DNA from: Bolinopsis microptera
Taxonomy: Eukaryota > Ctenophora > Tentaculata > Lobata > Bolinopsidae
Direction: 5' to 3'
Assembly (NCBI RefSeq): GCF_026151205.1
Contig: NC_087073.1
Coordinates: 8,841,411 to 8,905,410 of the forward strand
Length of the DNA stretch: 64,000 bases
A program made the position numbers and the translations under genes. Below, piece after piece: positions 1-9,452 of this stretch (positions within the stretch are counted from its first letter, which is position 1; each line of letters starts with the position of its first letter). A model generated the notes under the pieces. That model was not told where the DNA came from and ran no database searches. It worked only from the letters and a program-made list of their open reading frames with translations.

Positions 1-650
1 TAGACATTCTATCAGCTAACTTTTTGAAGAACGTATTTGCTTCTCTTCCCATTCCACCTGTTGTTGATAGGACTATTGGTGTAAATGTTCCATGTTCCAC
101 CTCGACAATCCTTTTGTTGTACATGTTTTTCTTCTGTCTCTCATGGCTAGTGTACATACTCATCGGAGACTAGATCCAAGAGCCTTATTGGAAGGAGCTT
201 GAGCATGAAATAATCTTACATCTAAAAATGCCCTTTCCAATGGGTTCCATACACTCCTAGCACTAACATCTAACCTAGCTCCATCTGCTTTGTTGGCCCC
301 TGCAGGAAGTTCTCTCCCATTGACAGGGATAAGGAGAGGTTCGGAGGTCACATTTTTTTAGCCAGCAGTTTCTAAGAGCTCTGCTAACACATCTCTCAAT
401 GAATTGTGGCGGAGAGATACATACCCACCCCTTTTGCATATTTTAATGAGTGGTTTATTGAGTTGTCACTTCCACATACACTTTTTCTTGCAGCATCTTT
501 TATTCCAAAGTTGTACCTAAGGGCAGAACAGAATCCAAATGATTTGAGTGGGAGTGATGAAAGCCAGGAACTTGCCCCTTTCTCTGATGTAAGATCTAAT
601 TGCAATTTTTGGGTTTCATTCAGGTCTTTTGTTTAAATGGTGATCGATTT
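1..650 (-). pseudogene. Eroded fragment of a multi-copy retroelement-like protein (C-terminal part)
   Basis: Reading leftward from about 605, one frame gives a block with EKGASSWLSSLPL, then a degraded Cys/His cluster (CGSDNSINHSLKYAKG) and RHNSLRDVLAELL. After a stop near 355, a second block runs from 351 to 160 with ADGARLDV and LDVRLFHAQAPSN. After a frame change near 165 a third block has EVEHGTFTPIV and TTGGMGREAN and runs off the left edge. I recognise this order (WLSxLPL, CxC..HxxxCxKGG, ARLDV...FDVR...VEHGTFTPxV..TGGMGxE) as a repeated, poorly characterised protein of invertebrate genomes usually found with reverse transcriptases. The D..DVR..E/K arrangement resembles a PD-(D/E)xK nuclease, which is inference only. 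At least one stop and one frameshift show it is dead. Confidence 0.6.
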
Positions 651-989
651 CACTCTACTGTGTACATCGGACATGAAAAAAAGCATGAAGTAATTGACTT
701 AGTCAATAGTGGAGTAATAGACTTAGTCAATAGAGAGGTGAGCCACAGCGACAACCCATAACTTCCAGCAGGGGCCAATCAAATCTTCTATCCAATTTCT
801 CACCTTGGCCTTCCTACTAATAACCTAAGGGAGTGCTTGAGTGACGAATTTATAATAAGGATGCGATGGTAGCACAGACCGTAAGGTCATTCACATTTCT
901 GATAGATTTGATGCTAGTATGGTGTTGAGCATGTGCATGGCCGTTCGAGTCCGTTTGTAATATTGATCATCAGCTAATGATATTAATAA

Positions 990-1220
990 AAGGCCTACGA
1001 GTAAGACTGTAAAAACAATTCGTGGAATATTCTGTGTTGGCAAAGTGGTGTGCTCCCTTAATAATTCCTGAGGCACAGATATGTTGCAGTGTCTGCAGGG
1101 GCTGCGGGCGAGTCAATTTGAAGATAGAGCTGTATCATCTTGCTTCATGGTAGTGTGCCCAGTGTGATTTTTGGCTGGTATCACCTGCTCAGCAGATAGG
1201 CGTTTAACTGAGCTATCTGG
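990..1220. repeat. Dispersed repeat X, copy 1
   Basis: The stretch beginning GTTGGCAAAGTGGTGTG and running through GCAGGGGCTGCGG, a segment encoding a conserved AGATAGAGCTGTATCATC and CACCTGCTCAGCAGAT recurs in the same orientation at about 2406-2600 with scattered substitutions and small indels. No coding potential was seen. The same unit is touched by the hairpin at 1462-1590, so the block has been reshuffled more than once. Confidence 0.7.
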
Positions 1221-1222
1221 CG

Positions 1223-1462
1223 ATTTACCGTTTGAAACTGTTCAACTAATACCACAATAGTCTAGACAGTTGATCTCTGCTCATCGATCAAACAAATAGT
1301 CGAAACCTGAAATTGGGACCGATTTTAGATTATCATATTTAGCTATCAAATCCTGACTACTGATCTGAATCAGTAGTCAAGATTTATGGTCAATATTGGC
1401 AACTCAAACACGAAACTCGCCTAAACTGCATAACGTTATATTGGAGTGTTTATCTATCCTGT
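1223..1462. repeat. Dispersed repeat Y, copy 1
   Basis: About 240 bp, from GAAACTGTTCAAC through CAGTTGATCTCTGCTCATCG to TTATATTGGAGTGTTTATC, is repeated in direct orientation at about 4050-4275. Copy 2 is interrupted and lacks one internal segment. There is no open frame. Together with repeat X it shows that 1.0-4.3 kb contains direct duplications. Confidence 0.7.
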
Positions 1463-1590
1463 ATTACTACGAGTAAGTCTGTAAAAACAAATCGTGGAAT
1501 ATTTCTGTGTTGGCAAAGTGGTGTGCTCCCTTTATTTATCTATATTCCACGATTTGTTTAACAATCTTACTCGTAGTAATACATAAAACA
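1462..1590. repeat. Hairpin (foldback) repeat
   Basis: Arms TATTACTACGAGTAAG (1462 onward) and CTTACTCGTAGTAATAC (ending about 1585) are inverted copies. Each is followed inward by an AAATCGTGGAATAT / ATATTCCACGATTTG pair. The loop carries the GGCAAAGTGGTGTG segment of repeat X. It looks like a small inverted-repeat element or a rearranged end of repeat X. Confidence 0.7.
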
Positions 1591-1949
1591 AATATTTAAT
1601 AAAACAAATATTTATTTTTACGGCACAATCAAACAATATCAATAATAAATAAATCAGGGGAGGTTTGAAGTGCCGAAGGCCACTGCTTATCTTTGGATTT
1701 GAGAGTGACCTGTGCTTGAAACCCCCTCAACCATCCACTACGTCAATATACTTATTATACAAATGTAGAAAAATATAATAATCTAAAATTGGTTATTTGT
1801 CTAGTTTGGTGACACAGGAGAGCCCAGTTGAGTTTTAGTTTAGGTTTAAATTTTAAATCATAGTTTAAAAGGTTAGCCATGTTACATGTAACATGGCAGA
1901 GAGAGATATCATGAGTGCAGAGCCGTACCGGATGTAGGATTCGAGATAT

Positions 1950-2395
1950 AGTATAGATTAGTTACCATGTATTAGGATCATCTCGATTTTGGAGGGATAG
2001 CAAGTGCTTTTTAAGGTTGGATTTAATAATACCTGACGAGGCTGATAAGTCTGAATTTTTGGAAGAACCCGGGATTATTATCCCATCTTCGTTAGCATCA
2101 CATATTTCGAATACATAGGGGATGAGATCATTCCAAATTTTCGCAGAGGTGTACAAAAAGTTCTGTTGGGAGATATCTAACCTCAGTAATGGGACGATCA
2201 GACGAAGTCTTTCATTTCTAGGACAGAACTTGAAAAGATCTTTAATCGACTGGGGGACATCAAATTTAAGATAGTTTAAATAGTTTCATAAATGTATGAT
2301 ACATGTGCAGATTCTCCAGGTTCATAATTTTCTGCTCAGTAAACAGCGGTTTAGTGTGTTCAAGACAGTAGTTCTTGCCAGCCATATGTTATTGG
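1950..2395 (-). pseudogene. Decayed non-LTR retrotransposon (LINE) reverse transcriptase C-terminus, part 1
   Basis: On the minus strand, interrupted frames read HTKPLFTEQKIMNLENLHMYH and then, from 2156, IWNDLIPYVFEICDANEDG and IKSNLKKHLLSLQ. The first string aligns with HTKPLFNTHEIMNVHNLYFYH of the better preserved LINE fragment at 52.9-53.9 kb, and IWNDLI with its IWNTVR. This is the alpha-helical region after the reverse transcriptase domain in CR1/jockey-like LINEs. Stops and frameshifts are present. It probably continues the fragment at 3560-4035, with the material between inserted later. Confidence 0.65.
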
Positions 2396-2399
2396 TTCA

Positions 2400-2605
2400 T
2401 TGGTTCAATGTTGGCAAAGTGGTGTGATCCCTTAATAATTTCTCAGGCACAAATATGTTGCAGTTTCTGCAGGGGCTGCGGCTCCTACAAGAACTCCGAG
2501 CGAGTCAATTTGAAGATAGAGCTGTATCATCTTGCTTCATGGTAGTGTGATTTGTGGCTGCTATCACCTGCTCAGCAGATTGGTGTTTAACTGAGCTGAG
2601 AGAAG
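2400..2605. repeat. Dispersed repeat X, copy 2
   Basis: Direct copy of the block at 990-1220 (GTTGGCAAAGTGGTGTG, GGCACAAATATGTTGCAG, AGTCAATTTGAAGATAGAGC). It has a short extra segment near 2487 and lacks a segment near 2550. It falls between the two LINE fragments. Confidence 0.7.
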
Positions 2606-2689
2606 CAAGTTAGAGTTTAGTACGAATGTTCCCGAATATTCCCAGGCAACAACATTTATCGGAATGAAATGAATTTTTCTCCGGTTTAT

Positions 2690-2900
2690 TTAAAAACCGT
2701 TTAGAATAGAGGGAAGTAACCGGCCAATCACAAGAAGCCGAAGGATCTCAGAAGGCCAGTGATGGTTATAAGCTAGTGCGTACCAGACTGTCTCCATTGT
2801 TCGCCCCAAGGCTATGGTTAAGCTAGTGCGTGTAGCTCCATATTTAACCTTCCATCACAGTCTCCTGATCATTCGGCTGAGTGGACCGCTCCGACAGGAA
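2690..2900. repeat. Partial copy of the SINE body seen at 47.75-48.04 kb
   Basis: GTAACCGGCCAATCACAAG, GAAGCCGAAGGAT and ATTCGGCTGAGTGGACCG match, in order, the plus strand of the SINE copy at 47752-47930. Spacing is similar and the middle is diverged. An internal segment around AAGCTAGTGCGT is duplicated (2772 and 2821). The tRNA-like head is not recognisable here. Confidence 0.55.
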
Positions 2901-3559
2901 ACCGGAACATTGCACCACCATTCCTTCGTCACAAGTTCCTTCGAACTGTAGATTTGTCAGATTCACGTACAAAACTTGAGACGAGCAACAGAGCTAGAGA
3001 AAAGAATTTCGTTACTATTAATATTTGCTATATAAAGGCGGTATAATGACAGATGCTTTAATTAACCGCATGAGATCCTGTTAAAGTTATATATTTGCTC
3101 TTTGCATTTTCATTTTCCACAGCTGCAACCGCTTGCATGTGAAGAAGTCATTAAGTCACAATGCAATGGTCTTCCGGTTACAGTAACATAATAACCTAGA
3201 TTCTATGTGACTGATGAACAGGAGACTCATTATTTGTATGTTGTAAAGTAAGTAATATGAAGATACATATACTAGGTCGTTTTTGATATTTGTAAAGGTT
3301 TCATTACGAGTTATGAAATGGTTAATGATTTTTTATTTCATCATAGGTCACCTCAGTCCAATTCTCAACATTAGGTGGCTCGTATTATAACCAACGATTA
3401 AAAGATAAAATGTGCAGGAGATGTGAGGCTGAACTATTTACTTATCGAATAGACTTTATATACTGTCTAAATGGACTATATTGGACACGTTTTAAGGATT
3501 AAAGGCTACCTGGAAACACCTCTGCAGTCTGTATCTTATAAATGGTTCTTCAACATTTG

Positions 3560-4035
3560 CTTGAAACAGTAACTAGTATCAGTGATGCATCTTAATATCA
3601 GTGGAAGAAAGTCCCATGTCTTGAGAAACGTCATCAACTTTGGGCTTTTTATTCCTTGGTTTCTTGAGCATGAAATGATCGCCCGGTTTCTTCGTCATGC
3701 AAAGATCGTTACAGTAATCTAGCTTTGAAATAACCAGTGCAGTTATTTGACCATCATCAATTTAAAACTATCCAGATAGTGTCCGATAGTTCCTAGATTC
3801 ATCATTGTCCAGCTACGTTTCTTCTTCACACTATTGATTTGTTTTTCCAAACGAAGGGTTTCGTCAAATTTAACTCCTAGACTTAAAAAATTTAAGATTT
3901 CAACAGATTTGAATTTCTTAAGAGGTGTTACTTAAGAAATGTGTTTACCATACCCTGACATAATTCTGACGATGCTAACAGTTTAATTTTGTCTACGCTT
4001 ATGTGCACATTGTCTTCAACTTGAACAGATGCAGA
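3560..4035 (-). pseudogene. Decayed LINE reverse transcriptase fragment, part 2
   Basis: Minus-strand frames with several stops read LGVKFDETLRLEKQINSV and then KRSWTMMNLGTIGHYLDSFK. The first matches the LGVTIDEDLNWNAHRRKL motif at the end of the LINE reverse transcriptase domain seen at 53.1 kb. It is oriented like the fragment at 1950-2395 and precedes it in coding order, so the two are probably one broken insertion. Confidence 0.55.
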
Positions 4036-4039
4036 TGGT

Positions 4040-4280
4040 GATTTACTGTATGATTACTATGAAACTGTTCAACGAATACCTCCATAGTATAGACAGTTGA
4101 TCTCTGCTCATCGATCAAACGAACGGTCGAAACCTGAAATCTTGACTAGTACTGATTTGAATCAGTAGTCAAGATTTATGGTCGGGTTGTCATTGGCAAC
4201 TCAAACACGAAACTCGCCTAAACTGCATTTATATAACGTTATATTGGAGTGTTTATCTATTCTGTATTCTGTATTACCGA
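4040..4280. repeat. Dispersed repeat Y, copy 2
   Basis: Matches 1223-1462, including CAGTTGATCTCTGCTCATCG, GAATCAGTAGTCAAGATTTA and AACTCGCCTAAACTGCAT. Two short deletions or insertions distinguish the copies. Confidence 0.7.
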
Positions 4281-6092
4281 TCCTTATTTGCCGTCTTCAC
4301 TGTAAAATCCAAGTTCAAGTGACTATTATATCGTAGAGTGAGGGTTAAATTTGATATTTCGTTCTAGAAAGAGCTCAGCTCCTGATGAATTAACCTCTTA
4401 CATGCTGATTCAGACCTATCGAATGTACAAAGCAATAACTAAACTCAATCGCTATATATATTTTGTTCGGGGATGTTCGCTCTTTCTCTTCGTCTAGGAT
4501 GCTATACCTACTTACTACTCATGTTTGATGTATGCGGCAGTGGCTTGTAAGTGGCGAGATTGTGTCTACATTATTTTAACCGAGCCACTAGCTTCCATTG
4601 AACTCATGAGGATTTGGGAATAATGAGCGGCCTTTTCATATGTACTTGATACTTCATTCGTTGAGCGCGAGCTGTAGCTGTTTACCTTATTTCAGAGATA
4701 AGAAGAAAAAACTGTAAGCTACGAAATTAGGAAAAATGTTCTAGAACTTTATTAAATTTTAATTTCCGTGTTTCTCAATTTCCTGCTCCTTAATTTCATG
4801 GTTTCTCAAATACGAGACTTTCTGGAATTTCATGAAATAAGGCACCTGCGAAAGTGTAACTTCACCGTCAAATATTATCACATTGCTCACTCGGCACCCA
4901 GACCATGAATTATTGAAATAAATTTCAGAATTATTCATTTAGACCAGCTTTAGACAAGGTTAATAGTTAATAGTTAATAGTACGGTGAGAGATAGTAGGT
5001 GAGAGATAGTAGGTTCTAAAACTGTACAAATCATCATTCATGGACTGTGCTTGGACCAGGGCCAGCATATACAGAATTAAAGAGTTGCTGGATTCTATAA
5101 GATTATAAACACGCTCATTAGTCTGCAAAATTATCAAGCGATACGTCTGTAAACATAAATTATGAAACTTCGCTAGTGTGTTGTGAAGCTGTTTTCTAAA
5201 AGTGAGGATTAAGGAAACGCATTCAAAATTAATTAACGTGATTTCCAAATACAGCGATTGAACTTCCTACAAAACATTGCATCTCTCATCGTAAGTAGGA
5301 AATATGACGTCAGGTGGTTCCACTTAGTAACTTTATTTCTCGATTAAGTGGTAAGTAAATTACAAACAAACAAGAACATGAACATCGCTATCACAATTAT
5401 TACTTAAGATTTGTGACTTTAAAGTACCATTTCCTGGAACTAGAATAAATTTCTTAGAAGCAGTTATTAATGGATTCTCTTTCTCAAATCGTACGCTACA
5501 TACACCGCTTAATACTCGACAGATTGCTGTTTCTCGATGGTTGGCGGAGCGAATCCTTTACGGACTATTAGTATTAGTTATTTAGTCGGCTTACCATCTC
5601 GAAGGAGCCAAGCTGTCACATCTTCAGTGGTTATAGATGGTTATATATTAAGATGAAATATTAAGCTAACCAATCTGCATGATTATAACTGCAGTGGAAT
5701 AGTTCAATATTTCATTTCTCAAATAAAACTCAGGAATTAAGGCATGCTAGAAGTTTGATTTGTATTGTAAATCTGACTTTAATCGCCAAAGTTAGAGGTC
5801 TTTGTAGTTTGTCTAAGAAGACAGATCAGCAAAAGTTAAATACTAAATAGTCTAACAGTCATATAGTTACTGGGTATACGGTATATTACAGCAACCAGAA
5901 CATCTTACAAGAAGGCTTATGCCGCGCCATGCTTTCTCTTGAGGCTTCGCTAAGTTTTCAGAAAAAAATATGTCTAACGAAGAATTGGTTCGATCATGAG
6001 GCGCTCTTGTAAACTAAAATCAACTCGACGAACCAAGCTTGATTAGCACCGTGATACTTAAATCATATAATATTTGAAACTATTTTAGCGAG
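4281..6092. other. AT-rich intergenic sequence
   Basis: No exon with convincing splice sites or family similarity was found on either strand. Short open frames here (for example 4967-5248 on the minus strand) have unremarkable composition and no motif I recognise. Confidence 0.5.
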
Positions 6093-7446
6093 TAATACCT
6101 TCTAGTCCAGTCATTTACGGACATTTTTGGGTTAGTACCTGCAAATTTTCAGATACCCACGAAACTTTGCACAGACCTTCCCAAAGGTATGATAAAACGA
6201 TTTTCGGTTGGAGACATTTTTTTTACTTTGGGCAAAACCCAGGAGGGCCACGCCCATCTGACCCAATAACGTAACTGACCCCTTGCTTCTGAAGGTCGTA
6301 GAGACTTCAAAATAGGCTTAAACGAAGCCGCATATGCATGTTCATATAAGAGTTATTGATCAACACATTGCCTAAAATCCTTACTTTTCGAGAAATTCGC
6401 CAAAAACCATTTTGGGCGTGGCGCTGAGCCGATTTTACTAACTTTTGATAGGATTGTGATAGAGTCTTTGGATAGAGTGCAAAAGAACCGCAATTGGCAT
6501 ATTTATATATGACTTACGAAGAAACATATGCCTTAAAGTGCTTACTTTTTCAGTTATTGGCGAAAAACTGATTTTCGGTTCCAGAAATCATGCAAAAATA
6601 TAGGTATGTGGTACATTGGGCTATGAAGGCCTTAGAGATTTTTGAATGAGTGCAAATTGTGCAGAATGGCCATGTTTATATACAACTTATGAAGCAACAT
6701 GCACCCTAAAATGCTTACTTTTCGAGTTATTTGGGGGAAAAACAGAGAAAATTTGCACAAAATAGAGCAAAATTGGTTATATCAGCCATTTTTGCCTCCC
6801 GTTCTATGTTAATAACTCGAAAAGTAAGCATTTTAGGGTGCATGTTGCTTCATAAGTTGTATATAAACATGGCCATTCTGCACAATGTGCACTTATTCAA
6901 AAATCTCTAGGGCCTTCATAGCCCAATTTACCACATACCCATATTTTTGCATGATTTCTGGAACCGAAAATCAGTTTTTCGCCAATAACTTAAAAAGTAA
7001 GCACTTTAAGGCATATGTTTCTTCGTAAGTCATATATAAATATGCCAATTGCGGTTCTTTTGCACTCTATCCAAAGACTCTATCACAATCCTATCAAAAG
7101 TTAGTAAAATCGGCTCAGTGCCACGCCCAAAATGGTTTTTGGCGAATTTCTCGAAAAGTAAGGATTTTAGGCAATGTGTTGATCAATAACTCTTATATAA
7201 ACATGCATATGCGGCTTCGTTTAAGCCTATTTTGAAGTCTCTACGACCATCAGAAGCAAGGGGTCAGTTACGTTATTGGGTCAATATGGGCGTGGCCCTC
7301 CTGGGTTTTGCCCAAAGTAAAAAAAATGTCTCCAACCGAAAATCGTTTATTCATACCTTTGGGAAGGTCTGTGCAAAGTTTCGTGGGTATCTGAAAATTT
7401 GCAGGCACATGTCCATAAATGACTGGGCTATTCTTGGTAATAACTT
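6093..7446. mobile_element. Long foldback (palindromic) element with about 630-bp arms
   Basis: Sequence from about 6093 to 6730 reappears, reverse-complemented and with few differences, from about 7446 back to 6805. About 75 bp separates the arms. The outer ends read TAATACCTTCTAGTCCAGTC and, inverted, TTATTACCAAGAATAGCCCAG. Each arm contains about three diverged copies of a module with a TATATGACTTATGAAG-like part followed by CTAAAATGCTTACTTTTCGA; the same module occurs in the foldback at 38.2-39.3 kb. No transposase is encoded; open frames inside are palindrome by-products. A clean target-site duplication is not evident. It lies about 370 bp upstream of CNOT2. Confidence 0.9.
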
Positions 7447-7791
7447 ATTGTTATTTTGCGATGTTTAGTGTTTACTGTTTACCTCCTATACTCTCATTTT
7501 CCTGGCTTTAAAAGGGATGATTGCCATGAAGGCCACTGTGTTGCCAAGTGCCAACGCTTTAGCACAGGCCTATAGTCACTAGTCAGGCGGTAACGTACCG
7601 TTTTAGATAATTATATTAATGATTGGTCCGCATCAGAATCCACTCTGCCAAAAAATTGATGGTATCAAATATCAATCATAAACAGAATGTCTATTGTCTA
7701 ATCATTATATGAAACAACGTGACATAAACGCAAATGTTTACAAATAATTGCCCGCACCGCGCCATAAACATACCATCCTTTTTAGATTAAC

Positions 7792-7879
7792 GATCCTAAA
7801 GGAAGTTTTATTTCATGTCTTACAAGCAGTATAATGATCCTAACAGAAGTTTTATTTCAGGTCTTACGAGCAGTATGAG
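7792..7879 (+). repeat. 44-bp imperfect tandem duplication spanning the CNOT2 start codon
   Basis: Unit 1 (7792-7835) and unit 2 (7836-7879) both begin GATCCTAA and contain GAAGTTTTATTTCA. At the same offset unit 1 has TTTCATGTCTTACAAG, supplying the predicted ATG, whereas unit 2 has TTTCAGGTCTTACGAG, which looks like a 3' splice site. Only about six positions differ. Confidence 0.85.
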
Positions 7880-9449
7880 TTCACCTAGTTTACAGAGTTT
7901 AGGTCAGTCTCGGAGCAGTTCACAGCTCTACGGTGGATCTAACGGCAACAGCAACATGAGCACTTCCTTGTCATCGAGCAGATTAAATTCCTTTTCAACG
8001 GGACTTGGTCAAAGTAGTACTAATTCAAGTTTAGGACTCAGTTCAGCAAATCGAGGACTAAATCAACCGAGTGGTCTTACGAATGGCTTCCCGTCCCACC
8101 AAACGAATCCAAGTTCCAATCTGAACTCTAAGTTTTCTCCCGGTTTGGGTGGCAATAGTTTATCATCGAATTTCGGAAGCAACTCGTTTGGGTCCAATTT
8201 CGGCAATAATATAATGAATATATTGGGTAGTGGATCAACCTCGCCCTCGTCTGTTGGATCATTCGGAGCAACGTCAAATACTCAGGGAACCTCACACATA
8301 TTCGGGTCACAGCAGCCAAGCCAAGGTTCGTCCCATCTGTTTGGGTCAGGGTTATCAAACAACTCGGGTCCTTATTCCTCTCAATTTAACAACATTCCTA
8401 ACAACAACTCCTACTCTTCGTTTAATACTGGCGTCTTTTCTCCGTCACTGGACTTAAACAACCCTACGTCAGAAAGTCTTGATTTATCTGAATTCCCGTC
8501 CCTACAAGCCCCAGCTAAACAGCTAAGCAACCTGAGGTTGGACACGGCTAACGGACTACCAGGCATGGGCAGCCACAAAGTTTCCGGTTTCAATCTGAAT
8601 GCGGCCAACGGTCCCTTCTCTGCAAACATCACGGGCAACAAGACATACTCTGAAGTGTCCAACACTAATTTAACTGGTCAAGCCAAGCAAGACAACTCAC
8701 CAGGCTTCCAAATATCCCATGAAGATTTCCCCGCTTTACCAGGAGCCCCCAAAAATCCGCACCCACTTCCTACACAGCAAGTGCTTCCCAACGACATCAT
8801 GGCACAAGTGGCCCCCAACCCTCAGCAGGAGGTGAAGCAAAGTTCTATCGTGATGATGGTTAATAAACCGTCTAAAAGTATAGTTCTGCCCACATTTCCT
8901 CCTTCAATGTGCAAGGATCAATTCGGAATGGCTGGTCTGCTGGCATTCATCAGGTCGAAAGATTCCTGTCCAAACTTGATAAAGTTTGCCCTGGGTATGG
9001 ACTTGTGTGATTTAGGACTGAACCTGCAGAGCAAAGGCAAGCTGCACAGCACCTTTCAATCACCGTGGGCAGATAGACCGTGTGGCCTGCACCAGCTGGA
9101 GCAAAACGTCCCGCCAGACTATCGGCGACTACACGTCCGTTTGAATATCAACATGATCGACCGGATCAAGAAATACGGGGACGACCTGCTTTTCTGGCTG
9201 TACTACAACAACATTGGGACAACGATACAGCTTCTCGCCATCCAGGAGCTCCAGAATAGGGGCTGGATGTATTACATTCCCGAGAAGATCTGGATCACCA
9301 AGGCACTTGGCAAGGAGGCTCCCAAAGGCTCTTATGGGGTGTATTGTTGGTTCGACGTGGCGAACTGGAAGAAGTCCGAAAAGGAAATGAGTTTGGAGCC
9401 GGACAAAATCGAATTTTGTGAACAATCCAAGCCACATTTCCGACTCTGA
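7815..9449 (+). CDS. CNOT2: CCR4-NOT transcription complex subunit 2 (CNOT2)
   Basis: A 544-residue uninterrupted frame. CNOT2 is a scaffold subunit of the CCR4-NOT deadenylase and pairs with CNOT3 through its C-terminal NOT box to bind the CNOT1 platform. The first 210 residues are Ser/Asn/Gly-rich and disordered, with repeated FGSN/GSNF-like runs. Short linear motifs follow: LDLSEFPSL near 222 and FQISHEDFPALPG near 298, both characteristic of CNOT2. The globular part starts about residue 370 (DQFGMAGLLAFIR) and includes LALGMDLCDLGLNL-like and FQSPWA segments. The NOT box ends with DLLFWLYYNNIGTTIQLLA and KIWITKALG. Length is close to the usual 540. The gene is intronless here; the N-terminus starts inside a 44-bp duplication containing a splice-acceptor-like copy, so upstream exons are possible. 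The identification is firm; the start is not. Confidence 0.96.
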   Translation: MSYKQYNDPNRSFISGLTSSMSSPSLQSLGQSRSSSQLYGGSNGNSNMSTSLSSSRLNSFSTGLGQSSTNSSLGLSSANRGLNQPSGLTNGFPSHQTNPSSNLNSKFSPGLGGNSLSSNFGSNSFGSNFGNNIMNILGSGSTSPSSVGSFGATSNTQGTSHIFGSQQPSQGSSHLFGSGLSNNSGPYSSQFNNIPNNNSYSSFNTGVFSPSLDLNNPTSESLDLSEFPSLQAPAKQLSNLRLDTANGLPGMGSHKVSGFNLNAANGPFSANITGNKTYSEVSNTNLTGQAKQDNSPGFQISHEDFPALPGAPKNPHPLPTQQVLPNDIMAQVAPNPQQEVKQSSIVMMVNKPSKSIVLPTFPPSMCKDQFGMAGLLAFIRSKDSCPNLIKFALGMDLCDLGLNLQSKGKLHSTFQSPWADRPCGLHQLEQNVPPDYRRLHVRLNINMIDRIKKYGDDLLFWLYYNNIGTTIQLLAIQELQNRGWMYYIPEKIWITKALGKEAPKGSYGVYCWFDVANWKKSEKEMSLEPDKIEFCEQSKPHFRL

Positions 9450-9452
9450 CAC

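Noticed and set aside
7232-7468. 78-codon frame in the foldback element
   Set aside because: Lies in the palindrome arm, has no domain, and the mirror arm does not preserve it.
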